Of a DNA stretch of 64,000 nt, positions 8,441-18,287 are shown piece after piece. Numbering within the stretch: position 1 is the stretch's first letter; each line of letters starts with the position of its first letter. Under the pieces are notes generated by a model. That model worked only from the letters and a program-made list of their open reading frames with translations, was not told where the DNA came from and did not search any database. The translations under genes were made by a program, and so were the position numbers. This DNA comes from Bifidobacterium sp. (GTDB taxonomy: Bacteria; Actinomycetota; Actinomycetes; Actinomycetales; Bifidobacteriaceae): NCBI GenBank assembly GCA_022649135.1, contig JALCNP010000001.1, positions 1 through 64,000 on the forward strand. The letters run 5' to 3'.

Positions 8441-10918
8441 ATGACGAGTCCTGTTATTGGCACCCCTTGGAAGAAGCTTGACGCTCCGGTTTCCGAGGAA
8501 GCCCTCAACGGCGTGGATAAGTATTGGCGTGCAGCCAACTACCTAGCCATCGGCCAAATTTATCTGCGTAGCAACCCACTGATGAAGGAACCCTTCACCC
8601 GTGAAGATGTGAAGTACCGCCTGGTGGGACACTGGGGCACCACTCCGGGTCTGAACTTCCTCATAGGCCACATCAACCGTCTCATCGCCGACCACGACCA
8701 GAACACCGTGATCATCATGGGGCCGGGCCACGGCGGACCTGCAGGAACCGCCCAGTCCTACATCGACGGCACCTACACCGAGTATTATCCGAAGATCACC
8801 AAGGACGAGGCCGGACTCCAGAAGTTCTTCCGTCAGTTCTCCTATCCTGGTGGCATCCCCTCCCACTTCGCTCCGGAGACCCCCGGTTCGATCCACGAAG
8901 GCGGGGAGCTCGGCTATGCCCTGTCGCACGCTTACGGCGCGGTCATGAACAACCCGAGCCTCTTCGTCCCTGCAATCGTCGGCGACGGCGAAGCGGAGAC
9001 CGGCCCGCTGGCCACCAGCTGGCAGTCCAACAAGCTCGTCAACCCCCGTACCGACGGCATCGTGCTGCCGATCCTGCACCTCAACGGCTACAAGATCGCC
9101 AACCCGACCATCCTTTCGCGCATCTCCGACGAGGAGCTGCACGAGTTCTTCCACGGCATGGGCTACGAGCCCTATGAGTTCGTCGCCGGATTCGACGACG
9201 AGGACCACATGTCGATCCACCGCCGCTTCGCCGATCTCTTCGAAACCGTCTTCGACGACATCTGCGACATCAAGGCCGCGGCACAGACCGACGACATGAC
9301 CCGTCCGTTCTATCCCATGATCATCTTCCGCACGCCGAAGGGCTGGACATGCCCCAAGTACATCGACGGCAAGAAGACCGAGGGCTCCTGGCGCGCCCAT
9401 CAGGTTCCGCTGGCCTCCGCCCGCGACACCGAAGCGCATTTCCAGATTCTCAAGAACTGGATGAAGTCCTACAGGCCGGAGGAGCTGTTCGATGAGAACG
9501 GCGCCATCAAGGCCGACGTGACCAAGTTCATGCCGCAGGGAGAGCTCCGCATCGGCGAGAATCCGAACGCCAACGGCGGACGCATCCGTGAGGACCTCAA
9601 GCTGCCGAACCTCGAGGACTACGAGGTCAAGGAAGTCGAGAAGTACGGACATGGCTGGGGACAGCTCGAGGCAACCCGTCGTCTCGGCGTCTATACGCGC
9701 GACATCATCAAGCTCAATCCCGACTCCTTCCGCATCTTCGGACCGGATGAAACGGCATCGAACCGCCTGCAGGCCGCGTATGACGTAACCAACAAGCAGT
9801 GGGACGCCGGCTATCTGTCGTCGCTGGTCGACGAGCACATGGCCGTGACCGGGCAGGTCGTCGAGCAGCTCTCCGAGCATCAGATGGAAGGCTTCCTCGA
9901 AGGCTACCTTCTCACCGGGCGCCACGGCATCTGGAGCTCCTACGAGTCCTTCGTGCACGTCATCGACTCCATGCTCAACCAGCATGCGAAGTGGCTTGAG
10001 GCAACGGTTCGCGAGATCCCCTGGCGCAAGCCGATCTCCTCGATGAACCTGCTGGTCTCCTCCCACGTGTGGCGCCAGGACCACAACGGGTTCTCCCACC
10101 AGGATCCGGGTGTGACCAGTGTCCTCCTGAACAAGACCTTCAACAACGACCACGTGGTGGGAATCTACTTCCCCTCCGACTCCAACATGCTGCTGGCCGT
10201 CGCCGAGCGCTGCTACAAGTCCACGAACAAGATCAACGCGATCTTCGCAGGCAAGCAGCCCGCCGCAACGTGGCTGACCCTCGACGAGGCTCGTGCAGAG
10301 CTCGACAAGGGCGCGGCCGAGTGGAAGTGGGCGTCCAACGCGAAGACCAACGACGAGGTCCAGGTCGTTCTGGCCGGCACCGGCGATGTCCCCACGCAGG
10401 AGATCATGGCCGCAGCCGACAAGCTCAACCAGCTGGGCGTCAAGTTCAAGGTCGTCAACGTCGTGGATCTGCTCAAGCTGCAGTCTCCGCAGGCCAATGA
10501 CGAGGCTCTTTCCGATGAGGAGTTCTCCGAACTGTTCACCGCCGACAAGCCGGTTCTGTTCGCCTACCATTCCTATGCGCATGACGTGCGCGGCCTGATC
10601 TACGATCGCCCGAACCACGACAACTTCAACGTTCATGGCTATCAGGAGCAGGGCTCCACCACCACGCCGTACGACATGGTCCGCGTGAACCACATGGATC
10701 GCTATGAGCTGACCGCCGAGGCCCTGCGCATGGTCGATGCGAAGAAGTACGCCCATGAGATCGACAAGCTGGAGGACTTCCGCGGGGAAGCGTTCCAGTT
10801 CGCGGTCGACAAGGGCTATGATCACCCCGACTACACCGACTGGGTGTGGCCCGACGTCAAGACCGAGGCTCGCGTCACTCTGACGGCCGAAGCAGCCACG
10901 GGCGGCGACAACGAGTAG
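8441..10918 (+). CDS. xfp: Xylulose-5-phosphate/fructose-6-phosphate phosphoketolase
   Basis: Key enzyme of the bifid shunt: it cleaves fructose-6-P or xylulose-5-P with phosphate to acetyl-P plus erythrose-4-P or glyceraldehyde-3-P, using thiamin diphosphate (825 aa, the full family length). Recognisable segments are [36 protein letters not shown], the cofactor region [19 protein letters not shown] (near residues 180-198) and [18 protein letters not shown] in the pyrimidine-binding domain. It lies upstream of pta and ackA, which turn its acetyl-P into acetate plus ATP or acetyl-CoA. A strong terminator follows, so pta probably has its own promoter. The N-terminus follows the duplicated Shine-Dalgarno. 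Confidence 0.98.
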   Translation: MTSPVIGTPWKKLDAPVSEEALNGVDKYWRAANYLAIGQIYLRSNPLMKEPFTREDVKYRLVGHWGTTPGLNFLIGHINRLIADHDQNTVIIMGPGHGGPAGTAQSYIDGTYTEYYPKITKDEAGLQKFFRQFSYPGGIPSHFAPETPGSIHEGGELGYALSHAYGAVMNNPSLFVPAIVGDGEAETGPLATSWQSNKLVNPRTDGIVLPILHLNGYKIANPTILSRISDEELHEFFHGMGYEPYEFVAGFDDEDHMSIHRRFADLFETVFDDICDIKAAAQTDDMTRPFYPMIIFRTPKGWTCPKYIDGKKTEGSWRAHQVPLASARDTEAHFQILKNWMKSYRPEELFDENGAIKADVTKFMPQGELRIGENPNANGGRIREDLKLPNLEDYEVKEVEKYGHGWGQLEATRRLGVYTRDIIKLNPDSFRIFGPDETASNRLQAAYDVTNKQWDAGYLSSLVDEHMAVTGQVVEQLSEHQMEGFLEGYLLTGRHGIWSSYESFVHVIDSMLNQHAKWLEATVREIPWRKPISSMNLLVSSHVWRQDHNGFSHQDPGVTSVLLNKTFNNDHVVGIYFPSDSNMLLAVAERCYKSTNKINAIFAGKQPAATWLTLDEARAELDKGAAEWKWASNAKTNDEVQVVLAGTGDVPTQEIMAAADKLNQLGVKFKVVNVVDLLKLQSPQANDEALSDEEFSELFTADKPVLFAYHSYAHDVRGLIYDRPNHDNFNVHGYQEQGSTTTPYDMVRVNHMDRYELTAEALRMVDAKKYAHEIDKLEDFRGEAFQFAVDKGYDHPDYTDWVWPDVKTEARVTLTAEAATGGDNE

Positions 10919-11005
10919 CGAGGTGCTCGCAGTGTATGAAACCCTCCTGGAGGGACACTCCATCGTGAGTCCCGACCGATAGGATGAGTCTTCACACCTG
11001 TCCGA

Positions 11006-11052
11006 CATGAGAAAAGGGAACCGGGTAAACAACCCGGTTCCCTTTTCTCATG
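11006..11052 (+). terminator. Strong hairpin terminator after xfp
   Basis: A perfect 21-bp inverted repeat (11006-11026 and 11032-11052) with a 5-nt loop lies 90 nt after the xfp stop. The right arm contains a TTTT run. It should end most xfp transcripts before pta. The apparent extension of the pta reading frame through this repeat is an artefact. Confidence 0.85.
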
Positions 11053-11183
11053 CATCCCGCCATTTCCACGACGTGCCGAACACTCCCCCGACCATACGCT
11101 CCCCTACAATGAGGCGTGATCGGTCTTATGATAGACTTCGGCGCATGGAGGCGCCCGATCGATGCAAAGGAGCAGTACACGTG

Positions 11184-12869
11184 ATGAACGAAATCGTTTA
11201 TATAGCCAGTCCCGAAGGCGGCAATGGCCGCAATGTCGTGGCGTATGGCGTGCTGGGGGCCCTCTCGGCGGTGCGCGCGACCGGAGTCTTCCGACCCCTG
11301 GCCTGCAGGAAGGAAGAGTTCAGCTCCACGCTGCTTTCCCTTGCCGGCACACGTGAGGCACTCGAGGACGTGCGGGGCGTGTGCCCCGGGAAGGCTCGTG
11401 AGAATCGGCAGAACGCACGGGGAGACATCGTGGCGGCCTACCATCGCGCGGCCGAAAGATCTCATGCCGAGGCGATGGTCGTCGTCGGATCGGACAAAAG
11501 CAATGTCGTGGACCCCCAATCCTTCGGCCTCAACGCCGAGATAGCCGCGGATCTGCAGGCACCCGTTCTGCTGGCCGTGTGCACGATGCACAGAAACGGC
11601 CGCGAGGTGAAGGCCAGCGTCGACGCCTGCACCGCCGAGATCCAGAAGGCCGGATCTCGGGTGGCGGGCGTGTTCATCACCGGATGCGACGAGCACAGGG
11701 CCGAGGATGCGCGCCTATCGCTGCAGGACAGCGCCGTCCCCGTATGGACGATCCCTGCCATGGACTTCCCAGGGGGCGCCGATGACGACACGTGCGGGAA
11801 GGCCCTCGCCACCTTCAACGACAACGTCGATTCGAACGACCTTCTCGCCGCCATTCGTGCGCCCTTCCAACCGCCGACGACCCCCTATGCTTTCCAATAC
11901 AGCCTTCTGGAACGAGCCAAGGCCCAGCGGAAGACGATTGTGCTGCCCGAGGGCGACGAGGACAGAATAATCACGGCGGCGGACTACCTGCTCGAGCGCG
12001 ATATCGTCGATCTCATCATCGTCGGAGACAGGGAGTCCATTCTCGAGCGTGGCCGTCGGCTGGGGCTGAAATCGCTGGACAAGGCGACCTTCCAATCCAT
12101 AAACGACGAGACGGTGCTCACACCGATGATGGACAAGCTGTGCGAGCTGCGTGCGAAAAAGGGAATGACGCGCGGTCAGGCTCGTGAGACGCTGCGTGAT
12201 GCGAGCTACTTCGGCACCATGCTCGTGGTCCTCGGCAAGGCGGACGGGCTGGTGTCCGGCTCAATCAATTCGACCGCGAACACGGTCAGACCGGCACTCC
12301 AGGTCATCAAGACCAAGCCCGGTTCCAGCCTGGTGTCCGGGGCTTTCCTCATGTGCTTCCCCGATCATGTGGCGGTTTTCGCGGATTGCGCGATCAATGT
12401 CAATCCCGACGCTCGGCAGCTTGCCGACATAGCCATGCAATCCGCGGCCACCGCACGCTCCTTCGGAATCGATCCGCACGTCGGCATGCTGTCCTATTCC
12501 ACGCTCGGATCCGGAAAAGGACCCGATGTCGACCTCGTCGAGGAGGCGACAAGACTGGTCAAGGCGGCGGATCCCGACCTCCCCGTCGTCGGATCCATAC
12601 AGTTCGACGCGGCGTGGTCCCCTACCGTGGCGTCGGTGAAAGCCAAGGGAAACGACGTGGCCGGCCACGTCAATGTGTTCGTCTTCCCGGATCTGTGCGC
12701 CGGCAACATCGCCTACAAGGCCGTGCAGCGTTCGTCGGGCGCCCTCGCCGTCGGCCCCGTTCTGCAGGGGTTGAACAAGCCGGTCAACGATCTCTCCCGC
12801 GGCGCCTTGGTGCAGGACATCATCAACACCGTGGCCCTGACCGCGATCGAGGCCCAGGAAACCGTATGA
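11184..12869 (+). CDS. pta: Phosphate acetyltransferase
   Basis: Interconverts acetyl-phosphate and acetyl-CoA (561 aa). The N-terminal half (about 1-225) resembles the P-loop/BioD-like regulatory module of long Pta proteins (MNEIVYIASPEGGNGRN; VVGSDKSNV). The C-terminal PTA/PTB catalytic domain begins near FQYSLLERAKAQRKTIVLP and carries LVSGSINSTANTVRPALQ, GSSLVSGAFLMCFPDH and the terminal KPVNDLSRGALVQDI. ATG 11184 lies one codon after an in-frame GTG; AAAGGAG at 11166-11172 can serve either, so the start is ambiguous by one codon. Upstream a TATGAT hexamer near 11128 may be its -10 box. It connects xfp output to acetyl-CoA and sits 103 nt before ackA. Confidence 0.95.
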   Translation: MNEIVYIASPEGGNGRNVVAYGVLGALSAVRATGVFRPLACRKEEFSSTLLSLAGTREALEDVRGVCPGKARENRQNARGDIVAAYHRAAERSHAEAMVVVGSDKSNVVDPQSFGLNAEIAADLQAPVLLAVCTMHRNGREVKASVDACTAEIQKAGSRVAGVFITGCDEHRAEDARLSLQDSAVPVWTIPAMDFPGGADDDTCGKALATFNDNVDSNDLLAAIRAPFQPPTTPYAFQYSLLERAKAQRKTIVLPEGDEDRIITAADYLLERDIVDLIIVGDRESILERGRRLGLKSLDKATFQSINDETVLTPMMDKLCELRAKKGMTRGQARETLRDASYFGTMLVVLGKADGLVSGSINSTANTVRPALQVIKTKPGSSLVSGAFLMCFPDHVAVFADCAINVNPDARQLADIAMQSAATARSFGIDPHVGMLSYSTLGSGKGPDVDLVEEATRLVKAADPDLPVVGSIQFDAAWSPTVASVKAKGNDVAGHVNVFVFPDLCAGNIAYKAVQRSSGALAVGPVLQGLNKPVNDLSRGALVQDIINTVALTAIEAQETV

Positions 12870-12972
12870 AAGCCCCGCACCACATTTCTTTGTAGCCGCT
12901 GACGAGTATTCTCGGCACTGGTAGCCGCATAGTCTAGGCGGATCGATTATATCTACATGGAGGATGCCCATA

Positions 12973-14205
12973 ATGGCGAAAACCGTCCTTGTCATCAATT
13001 CTGGTTCTAGTTCGATTAAATATCAGCTGGTCGATCTTGAAACCGGTGAAGGCCTGGCCTCTGGTCTGGTCGAGAAAATCGGAGAGCCGATTGACGGTCA
13101 TTACAAACACGAATACAAGGGTGAGAAGCACGAGTTGGAAGAGCCCATCCACACGCACGAGCAGGGTCTCAAACGCGTGCTCGGGTTCTTCGATGAGTAC
13201 GGTCCCGCACTGGACACCGCCGGCATCGTGGCGGTGGGCCATCGCGTCGTCCAGGGAGGATCCATATTCCCCAAGCCCGCGCTGGTCAATGACAAGACCA
13301 TAGGGCAGGTCAAGGATCTGGCCGTGCTTGCGCCTCTGCACAACGGCCCGGAGGCCGTCGGCGCCGAAGTCATGCGCCAGCTGCTTCCCGACGTGCCCCA
13401 GGTGTTCGTCTTCGACTCATCCTTCTTCTTCCAGCTTCCCCGTGAGGCAAGCACCTATGCCCTGAACAAGGAGATCGCCGATCGGTATCATATTCGCCGT
13501 TACGGCGCCCATGGAACCTCCCACGAGTACATCGGCTCCGTTGTCCCCGGCATTGTCGGCAAGCCGGCCGAGGGCCTCAGGCAGATCGTCCTGCACATCG
13601 GGAACGGGGCCTCCGCGTCGGCTCAGATCTCAGGAAGGCCCATCGACACGTCCATGGGTCTGACCCCGTTGGAGGGCCTTGTCATGGGAGGACGAACCGG
13701 CGACATCGATCCCGCCGTCGTCTTCCACCTCATCCGCAACGCCCATATGAATGTCGATGAGCTTGACACCCTGTTCAACAAGCGGTCCGGAATGATGGGA
13801 ATGACCGGCTACGGAGACATGCGCGAGGTCCATCGCCTGGTGTCCGAGGGCGATCCGAACGCCAAGCTCGCGCTGGATGTCTACATCCATCGCATCGTCG
13901 GCTATATCGGTAACTACACCGCCCAGATGGGCGGAGTCGACGTCATCACCTTCACCGCCGGTGTGGGGGAGAACGACGACATCGTCCGCCGTCGCGTCTG
14001 CGAGAAGCTGGAGCCCTTCGGCGTCAAGCTCGACGCGACGAAGAATGAGACCCGTTCGAAGGAGCCGCGCATCATCTCGACCCCCGACAGCTCGGTGACC
14101 ATCGCCGTCATACCCACGAACGAGGAGCTTGCCATCGCACGCAAGTCCGCAGCCATCGCCGAATCCGGCGAGGATTCCTACGGGCATCGCTTCACCAAGG
14201 AGTAG
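12973..14205 (+). CDS. ackA: Acetate kinase
   Basis: Makes ATP and acetate from acetyl-phosphate, the ATP-yielding step after phosphoketolase (410 aa). The ASKHA-fold motifs are clear: N-terminal VLVINSGSSSIKYQL, VGHRVVQGG, HIGNGASASAQI, the DTSMGLTPLEGLVMGGRTGD segment and FTAGVGEND near the C-terminus. ATG 12973 has GGAGG at 12959-12963. The gene is in line with pta. The 103-nt gap has two copies of GTAGCCGC and may contain a separate promoter. A strong hairpin follows the stop and also faces aroA. Confidence 0.97.
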   Translation: MAKTVLVINSGSSSIKYQLVDLETGEGLASGLVEKIGEPIDGHYKHEYKGEKHELEEPIHTHEQGLKRVLGFFDEYGPALDTAGIVAVGHRVVQGGSIFPKPALVNDKTIGQVKDLAVLAPLHNGPEAVGAEVMRQLLPDVPQVFVFDSSFFFQLPREASTYALNKEIADRYHIRRYGAHGTSHEYIGSVVPGIVGKPAEGLRQIVLHIGNGASASAQISGRPIDTSMGLTPLEGLVMGGRTGDIDPAVVFHLIRNAHMNVDELDTLFNKRSGMMGMTGYGDMREVHRLVSEGDPNAKLALDVYIHRIVGYIGNYTAQMGGVDVITFTAGVGENDDIVRRRVCEKLEPFGVKLDATKNETRSKEPRIISTPDSSVTIAVIPTNEELAIARKSAAIAESGEDSYGHRFTKE

Positions 14206-14247
14206 GTCCACCACCATCACGGTGCCGCCGTCGGCGGATGCCGTAAA

Positions 14248-14292
14248 CGAATGGGGGGAGGCCGGAGCATCAGCTCCGCCTCCCCCCATTCG
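14248..14292. terminator. Bidirectional terminator between ackA and aroA
   Basis: A 15-bp perfect inverted repeat (14248-14262 and 14278-14292) continues, after a one-base bulge, into a further 5-bp stem with an ATCA loop. It lies between convergent ackA and aroA and can serve both. The base of the stem is AT-containing (CGAATGGG). Confidence 0.85.
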
Positions 14293-14326
14293 TCATTGTT
14301 CTGACGTGCCGTCCGCAGCCGTTGGA

Positions 14327-15715
14327 TTACGAGAGCATCGTCGCCCACATCCCGGGAAAGTCGGGAATCGTCTTCCGTGTGGCTGCGATGTCCATCACGA
14401 CGATTCCCGGTATCGCCAGTCCCAGCATCGCAGCGAACGTCGCCATCCGATGGTCGGCGTAGGTGTGCATCACGGCCGCATGAAGATCGTGTCTGTCCGG
14501 AGGAACGATTTCTATTCCGTCATCCAGCTCCCGCGCCCAAGCCCCCACTCGGCGTATCTCCGTAACCATCGCCGCAAGGCGATTGGTCTCATGACCGCGA
14601 AGATGGCCGATGCCGACAAGCGAAGTCGGCCCATCGGCAAGAGTCGCCAATGCGGCTATGCTCGGAGCCATCTCGCCTTCGGCCGACATGTCGAAGCGTC
14701 CCAAGGCATGTATGGCACCGTTCGAACGAACGACAAGCGTGGTGGATCCCGGATCGGGATCCACCGGGGCATTGCCGGTTCGCGGCGTGCACTCATAGCG
14801 AATCGACGCCCCCATGCGCTCCAGGATGCGGGGAAGCCGGCCACCGGGCTGCGTGGTGCGGCGAGGCCAGCGATCGACACGGACCTCTCCCCCGGCGATA
14901 AGTGCGGCGCCGAGGAACGGGGCCGCGTTCGACAGATCGGGTTCGACGACGACGCGTCCCGGAAGGTCGAGGGCGGCCGGCCGAACCTGCCAGACCCCCG
15001 GGGATGGCATGACGACGTCCCCGCCCGCCGCATTGATGTCCTCCATCGTCATGCGGATATGGGGCATGCTCGGCAGTGCGTCGCCGGTATGCGTGAGCGT
15101 CAGGCCTCCGCGCAGGCGTGAGCCGATAAGCAGCAGTCCCGAGACGAACTGAGAGGATCCGCTGGAGTCTATCTCGACGCGGACGGGTTCGGTGCCGCCG
15201 GCTCCCACGCCCTCACACGGAGGAGTCACGACGAAGGGGAGGAATCCCGGTCTCCCCCGGTATGTGACGGATGCTCCCATCTGTTCGAGCCCGTCGAGAA
15301 CGGGTTTCATGGGTCGCGCATAGGCCTGCTCGTCACCATCAAAGGACACCGGCCCATCGGCAAACAGGGCCAATCCGGGAAGGAACCTCATGACGGTTCC
15401 CGCAAGACCGCAGTCCACCGTGACGTTTCCATGGAAGACACGGTCGCGCGTCGGTATGACCCGCACCGTTGTCGGGTCGTCGGGATCGGGTCTGCAGACG
15501 ACGCCCAGCTTGCGCAGCCCGTTCATCATCAGATCGGTGTCGCGAGATCTGAGCAGTCCGACGAGCGTGACGGGCCCATCCCCCAGGGCCGAAAGAACAA
15601 GATACCTGTTCGAAAGGGATTTGCTGCCGGGAACGTCAACCGTCGCGCTGATACGGCCGTGCGCGGCTGGCGCATCCCATAGGGATGCTTGCGGGTTTGT
15701 CGCAGTGGTGCTCAT
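14327..15715 (-). CDS. aroA: 3-phosphoshikimate 1-carboxyvinyltransferase (EPSP synthase)
   Basis: Sixth step of the shikimate pathway: transfers enolpyruvyl from PEP to shikimate-3-phosphate (462 aa). The family start region is VDVPGSKSLSNRYLVLSAL, with GLAGTVMRFLPG (the AGTxxRF motif), SSGSSQFVSGLLL and the C-terminal TYADHRMATFAAMLGLAIPG. I chose ATG 15715; in-frame ATGs at 15724 and 15745 are possible, the last with a GGGGGG run just ahead, so the start is uncertain by up to ten codons. It is downstream of an aldo/keto reductase on the same strand, with 127 nt between. Confidence 0.95.
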   Translation of the reverse strand: MSTTATNPQASLWDAPAAHGRISATVDVPGSKSLSNRYLVLSALGDGPVTLVGLLRSRDTDLMMNGLRKLGVVCRPDPDDPTTVRVIPTRDRVFHGNVTVDCGLAGTVMRFLPGLALFADGPVSFDGDEQAYARPMKPVLDGLEQMGASVTYRGRPGFLPFVVTPPCEGVGAGGTEPVRVEIDSSGSSQFVSGLLLIGSRLRGGLTLTHTGDALPSMPHIRMTMEDINAAGGDVVMPSPGVWQVRPAALDLPGRVVVEPDLSNAAPFLGAALIAGGEVRVDRWPRRTTQPGGRLPRILERMGASIRYECTPRTGNAPVDPDPGSTTLVVRSNGAIHALGRFDMSAEGEMAPSIAALATLADGPTSLVGIGHLRGHETNRLAAMVTEIRRVGAWARELDDGIEIVPPDRHDLHAAVMHTYADHRMATFAAMLGLAIPGIVVMDIAATRKTIPDFPGMWATMLS

Positions 15716-15842
15716 GCCTGTCATCGTATAGAGACAGCGGTACATCCCCCCATCGCTCGAAGGATGGGTGCGGGAACCTTACCGTGCGCAGGGTCGAGGC
15801 TTTCCGCCCAGGGGCCCGCCGCGGCCGAACTGCTGCGGCGAA

Positions 15843-16853
15843 TCACTGCGCCCCGGAGAGAACCGTCCCCCTCTCCAGAAGGGCGAGATCCTTGTCGGTG
15901 AGAACCAGATCCTGTGCGGCGAAGCAGTCTCTCGCCTCGAAGGGATTCCTGGCGCTGGGTATCGTGAAGAGATTCGCATGGCGCGACAGTTCCCATGCCA
16001 GCACCACCTGCTGGCATGACACGTCCCTCAGGGCCGCGATCTGCTGGAAGACCGTATAGGCGCTGCGGTCGCAGGAATCAAGAAAGCCGCCGAGCGGGGA
16101 ATAGCACACGAAGGCAAGGCCCAGATCGGCACAGTGCCCCATGGTGTGCCCAGCGTCGCGCGACGACGGGGAGAACTGGTTCTGCACGGCGACAAGTCCC
16201 GTTCCAAGAATGGAACGCGCGATGTCGATGTCGTCATTGCCGACCCGGGAGATGCCCACATGCCCGACGACCCCCTCGTCCAGCAGCTGGCGGAAGGCGC
16301 CCATCTGGTCCGCATACGGCAGCGCCGGATCGTCGCAATGCGAATACAGCAGGCTGAGGCAATCGACGTTCAGCCGCATCGCCGACTCCTTCGCCTGGGC
16401 GATGATGGTCTGCGGCCTGGCGTCCGCCTTCCATCCGTACGCGCCACGGGAGTCGAGTGTCCGCAGCCATCCGGTTTTGGTGGCGATCAGCACCTCGTCA
16501 CGCGGCCCATCCCATGTTGCCAGCGCGTCGTGGACGAGACGCTCCCCGTAGCCACGTTCCCCGGGCCCGCCGGTGCCTGGTCGGCCGGGAAGATAATAGG
16601 ACCATGCCGTATCCAGATACCGGACCCCGGCATCCAAAGCCGCATGAATGGTGTCGACCGCCGTGTGCGAACCAGGGCGGCCTTCGATGGCCAGGGCCAT
16701 GCATCCCATCGCCAGACGTGGCACCCTGTATCCCGCAAGTTCGGCATACAGGGAACGGTCCCGCCTCGTTTCCATACGCGTCGGTGCGGCATTCCCCGGA
16801 CGTTCTGCCACGGGAATGCCGGCTCGTCGCCCTTCTGCGGGTGTCATTGCCAT
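15843..16853 (-). CDS. Aldo/keto reductase family oxidoreductase
   Basis: NAD(P)H-dependent oxidoreductase with a TIM-barrel fold (336 aa). The catalytic tetrad can be placed: Asp and Tyr in YLDTAWSYYLPG, Lys in LIATKTGW and His in SLLYSHCDDP. VGISRVGNDD and a C-terminal cofactor-binding stretch ending TIPSARNPFEA follow. ATG 16853 is preceded by AAGGAGGA, a strong ribosome binding site; the open frame farther upstream lacks family similarity. The substrate cannot be told from the sequence. It lies between the SnoaL-like gene and aroA, all on the minus strand but with gaps over 100 nt. Confidence 0.88.
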   Translation of the reverse strand: MAMTPAEGRRAGIPVAERPGNAAPTRMETRRDRSLYAELAGYRVPRLAMGCMALAIEGRPGSHTAVDTIHAALDAGVRYLDTAWSYYLPGRPGTGGPGERGYGERLVHDALATWDGPRDEVLIATKTGWLRTLDSRGAYGWKADARPQTIIAQAKESAMRLNVDCLSLLYSHCDDPALPYADQMGAFRQLLDEGVVGHVGISRVGNDDIDIARSILGTGLVAVQNQFSPSSRDAGHTMGHCADLGLAFVCYSPLGGFLDSCDRSAYTVFQQIAALRDVSCQQVVLAWELSRHANLFTIPSARNPFEARDCFAAQDLVLTDKDLALLERGTVLSGAQ

Positions 16854-17009
16854 GATCTCCTCCTTGCTCGTCGCGAAAGGATGCCATCGGGATCCCCGAT
16901 CGTCGCGTGTGCCGAAGCAGTTTCCCTCTTCTCGCCCGGGCGCGCGGCCCCGGCGGAAAGGATGTCTCATGATCCCGTATGCCGCACGACGCGTGCATCG
17001 ATCTCGCGT

Positions 17010-17567
17010 TCATCGGGGGAAATCCCCAAGGTCTATCGTCGGTGTCGTCAGTCCAAGGGCCTTCATTTCGACGACGGGATTGGTGAATTCGCGTTCCCTC
17101 GCTATCTGCCCGTCGCGCATCTCGAACGAGTAGAGAAAATGATTCCCGTAGTGGACCGCCTCGTGCCCCGGGAGAACGATGGTGCCCTCGCCGTCGCATT
17201 CCGCCCATATCCGATCGGGATCATCGGTCGTCCATACGCGGATGTCGTACCATCTCCAGTCGGGGAAATGCACGGATGACCACACGTCATACCTCGCTAT
17301 CGAATCCCGGCCCCGGACAAACACGGGCGTTCCACTGTCCGACGTCCATAGACCCGACACTCCGTCGTGGCGGAAAAGACGATGCCTGTGCAGCAGCGCC
17401 TCGCCGGTGGACGAATGAAGATACCGCAGGGCGATGGCCCTGTTGCGCTCCCGGATGGAGCAATCGCCACGCCGAAAGCGGCCGCCCTTCACGGCATCTT
17501 CCGTGTCATGTCCGTGCGCCTGCGACGCCGATTCGTCGGCGTGGCGGATTTGTGGTCCTGTGTTCAC
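17010..17567 (-). CDS. SnoaL/PhzA-B-like small protein
   Basis: Probable member of the SnoaL-like / PhzA-PhzB fold group (about 185 aa from GTG 17567). The C-terminal two thirds read as a cone-shaped small-molecule-binding domain: DVWSSVHFPDWRWYDIRVWT, then IWAECDGEGTIVLPG, HYGNHFLYSFEMRDGQIARE and FTNPVVEMKALGL. The last segment, 'reported need for heading, then FTNP...', is characteristic of PhzB-like proteins. Function is unknown; relatives are non-catalytic or act as isomerases in phenazine or polyketide chemistry. The open frame continues to 17744, but that part lies opposite the TPP riboswitch and is not protein-like. GTG 17567 follows a GCGGGGGC box. Confidence 0.6.
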   Translation of the reverse strand: MNTGPQIRHADESASQAHGHDTEDAVKGGRFRRGDCSIRERNRAIALRYLHSSTGEALLHRHRLFRHDGVSGLWTSDSGTPVFVRGRDSIARYDVWSSVHFPDWRWYDIRVWTTDDPDRIWAECDGEGTIVLPGHEAVHYGNHFLYSFEMRDGQIAREREFTNPVVEMKALGLTTPTIDLGDFPR

Positions 17568-17665
17568 GATATGCCCCCGCATCGGTCGAAAAGTGCATTT
17601 CCAGACACTACGACATGCGCACGACCGCCAACTGTCCACAGGTCGTTCCATTCTGTGAGGCATAA

Positions 17666-17750
17666 CCACACGGGAGCTTGGAAACAGGCTGAGAGGAAGC
17701 TGAGGCTTCGACCGGAGAACTTGATGCAGGTAATGCTGCCGCAAGGAATC
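17666..17750 (+). ncRNA. TPP riboswitch (THI element)
   Basis: The plus strand carries the conserved thiamin-pyrophosphate aptamer in order: ACACGGGAGC (17668-17677), GGCTGAGAGGAAGC (17687-17700), CGACC, then GAACTTGATGCAGGTAATG (17717-17735) and the closing GCAAGGAA (17741-17748). This matches the THI box consensus, including GGCTGAGA and the GAAC-TGAT-CAGGTAATG module. It lies upstream of thiS-thiF-thiG and should repress them when TPP is plentiful. Confidence 0.95.
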
Positions 17751-18090
17751 ATGGATACCTCCCCGATGATGATGTGCCGATAAGGTGCGACATGCGCAAT
17801 CGACACCGCGGCATCATGCCGATGGATCATCGCAAAACCGGCGGGACGATTTTCTCCCCCGCCGATTCGCCCCTCCGGATTGGTCCGACCGTCGGCTATG
17901 CGCCGTGCCGTAATGGTATGGCGAACACAACAGAACAACACCACAACAGAGCAACAGCACGACAAGGGTCATCAAGGGGCGCACCACCACGGGTACGGTT
18001 TCCTTGATGACCCTTTGCATACCGCGCCCAGGAGCGGGGATCCGATTCCCCTCTCCTGGTGCAGTGGACGTGCACGGGAGGGCAATCATC
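17751..18090 (+). promoter_or_regulatory. Long structured leader between TPP riboswitch and thiS
   Basis: These 340 nt separate the aptamer from thiS. They hold two hairpins: a perfect 14-bp stem at 17964-17977/18002-18015 (AAGGGTCATCAAGG and its complement, 24-nt loop) and a 12-bp stem with one mismatch at 18028-18059. A low-complexity CAACA-rich stretch spans about 17922-17962. A reading frame from near 17774 to 18007 runs through the first hairpin and has no recognisable product. No T-tract follows either stem, so they may be RNA-processing, attenuation or folding elements rather than simple terminators. Confidence 0.55.
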
Positions 18091-18285
18091 GTGAAAGTAA
18101 ATGGACAGCGGATGGCCGTGGCGACGCCCATCAGCGTCACCGCGCTCATCAGGCTCGGCAAGTTGCGACCGGATCGTGTGGCGGTCGAGGTCAACGGTCT
18201 GATCGTTCCACGGGCTCAGCGCGACACTCGCCAGCTGAACGACGGTGACAGCGTCGAAATCGTATCCTTCGTTCAGGGGGGCTGA
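18091..18285 (+). CDS. thiS: Sulfur carrier protein ThiS
   Basis: Ubiquitin-like sulfur carrier (64 aa) for the thiazole half of thiamin. It reads VKVNGQRMAVATPISVTALI, then VAVEVNGLIVP, and ends VEIVSFVQGG; the terminal Gly-Gly is where ThiF adenylates and sulfur is loaded as thiocarboxylate. The GTG start at 18091 has GGGAGGG at 18076-18082 with 8-nt spacing; the longer open frame before it includes leader hairpins. It is followed by thiF after 2 nt, so translation is probably coupled. It is under the TPP riboswitch. Confidence 0.93.
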   Translation: MKVNGQRMAVATPISVTALIRLGKLRPDRVAVEVNGLIVPRAQRDTRQLNDGDSVEIVSFVQGG

Positions 18286-18287
18286 CC

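Noticed and set aside
8543-11032. 829-codon open frame antisense to xfp
   Set aside because: It mirrors the codon bias of the strongly coding xfp gene on the other strand. It has no recognisable domain and runs through the xfp terminator. Same reasoning for the long antisense frames at 2598-4358, 23144-24451, 44002-46140 and 55318-57036.
17568-17744. N-terminal extension of the SnoaL-like gene
   Set aside because: It lies opposite the TPP riboswitch and reads as random residues; the GTG at 17567 begins the plausible protein.
17774-18007. Possible small gene in the thi leader
   Set aside because: No ribosome binding site, no known family, and it runs into a strong hairpin; kept only as part of the leader.
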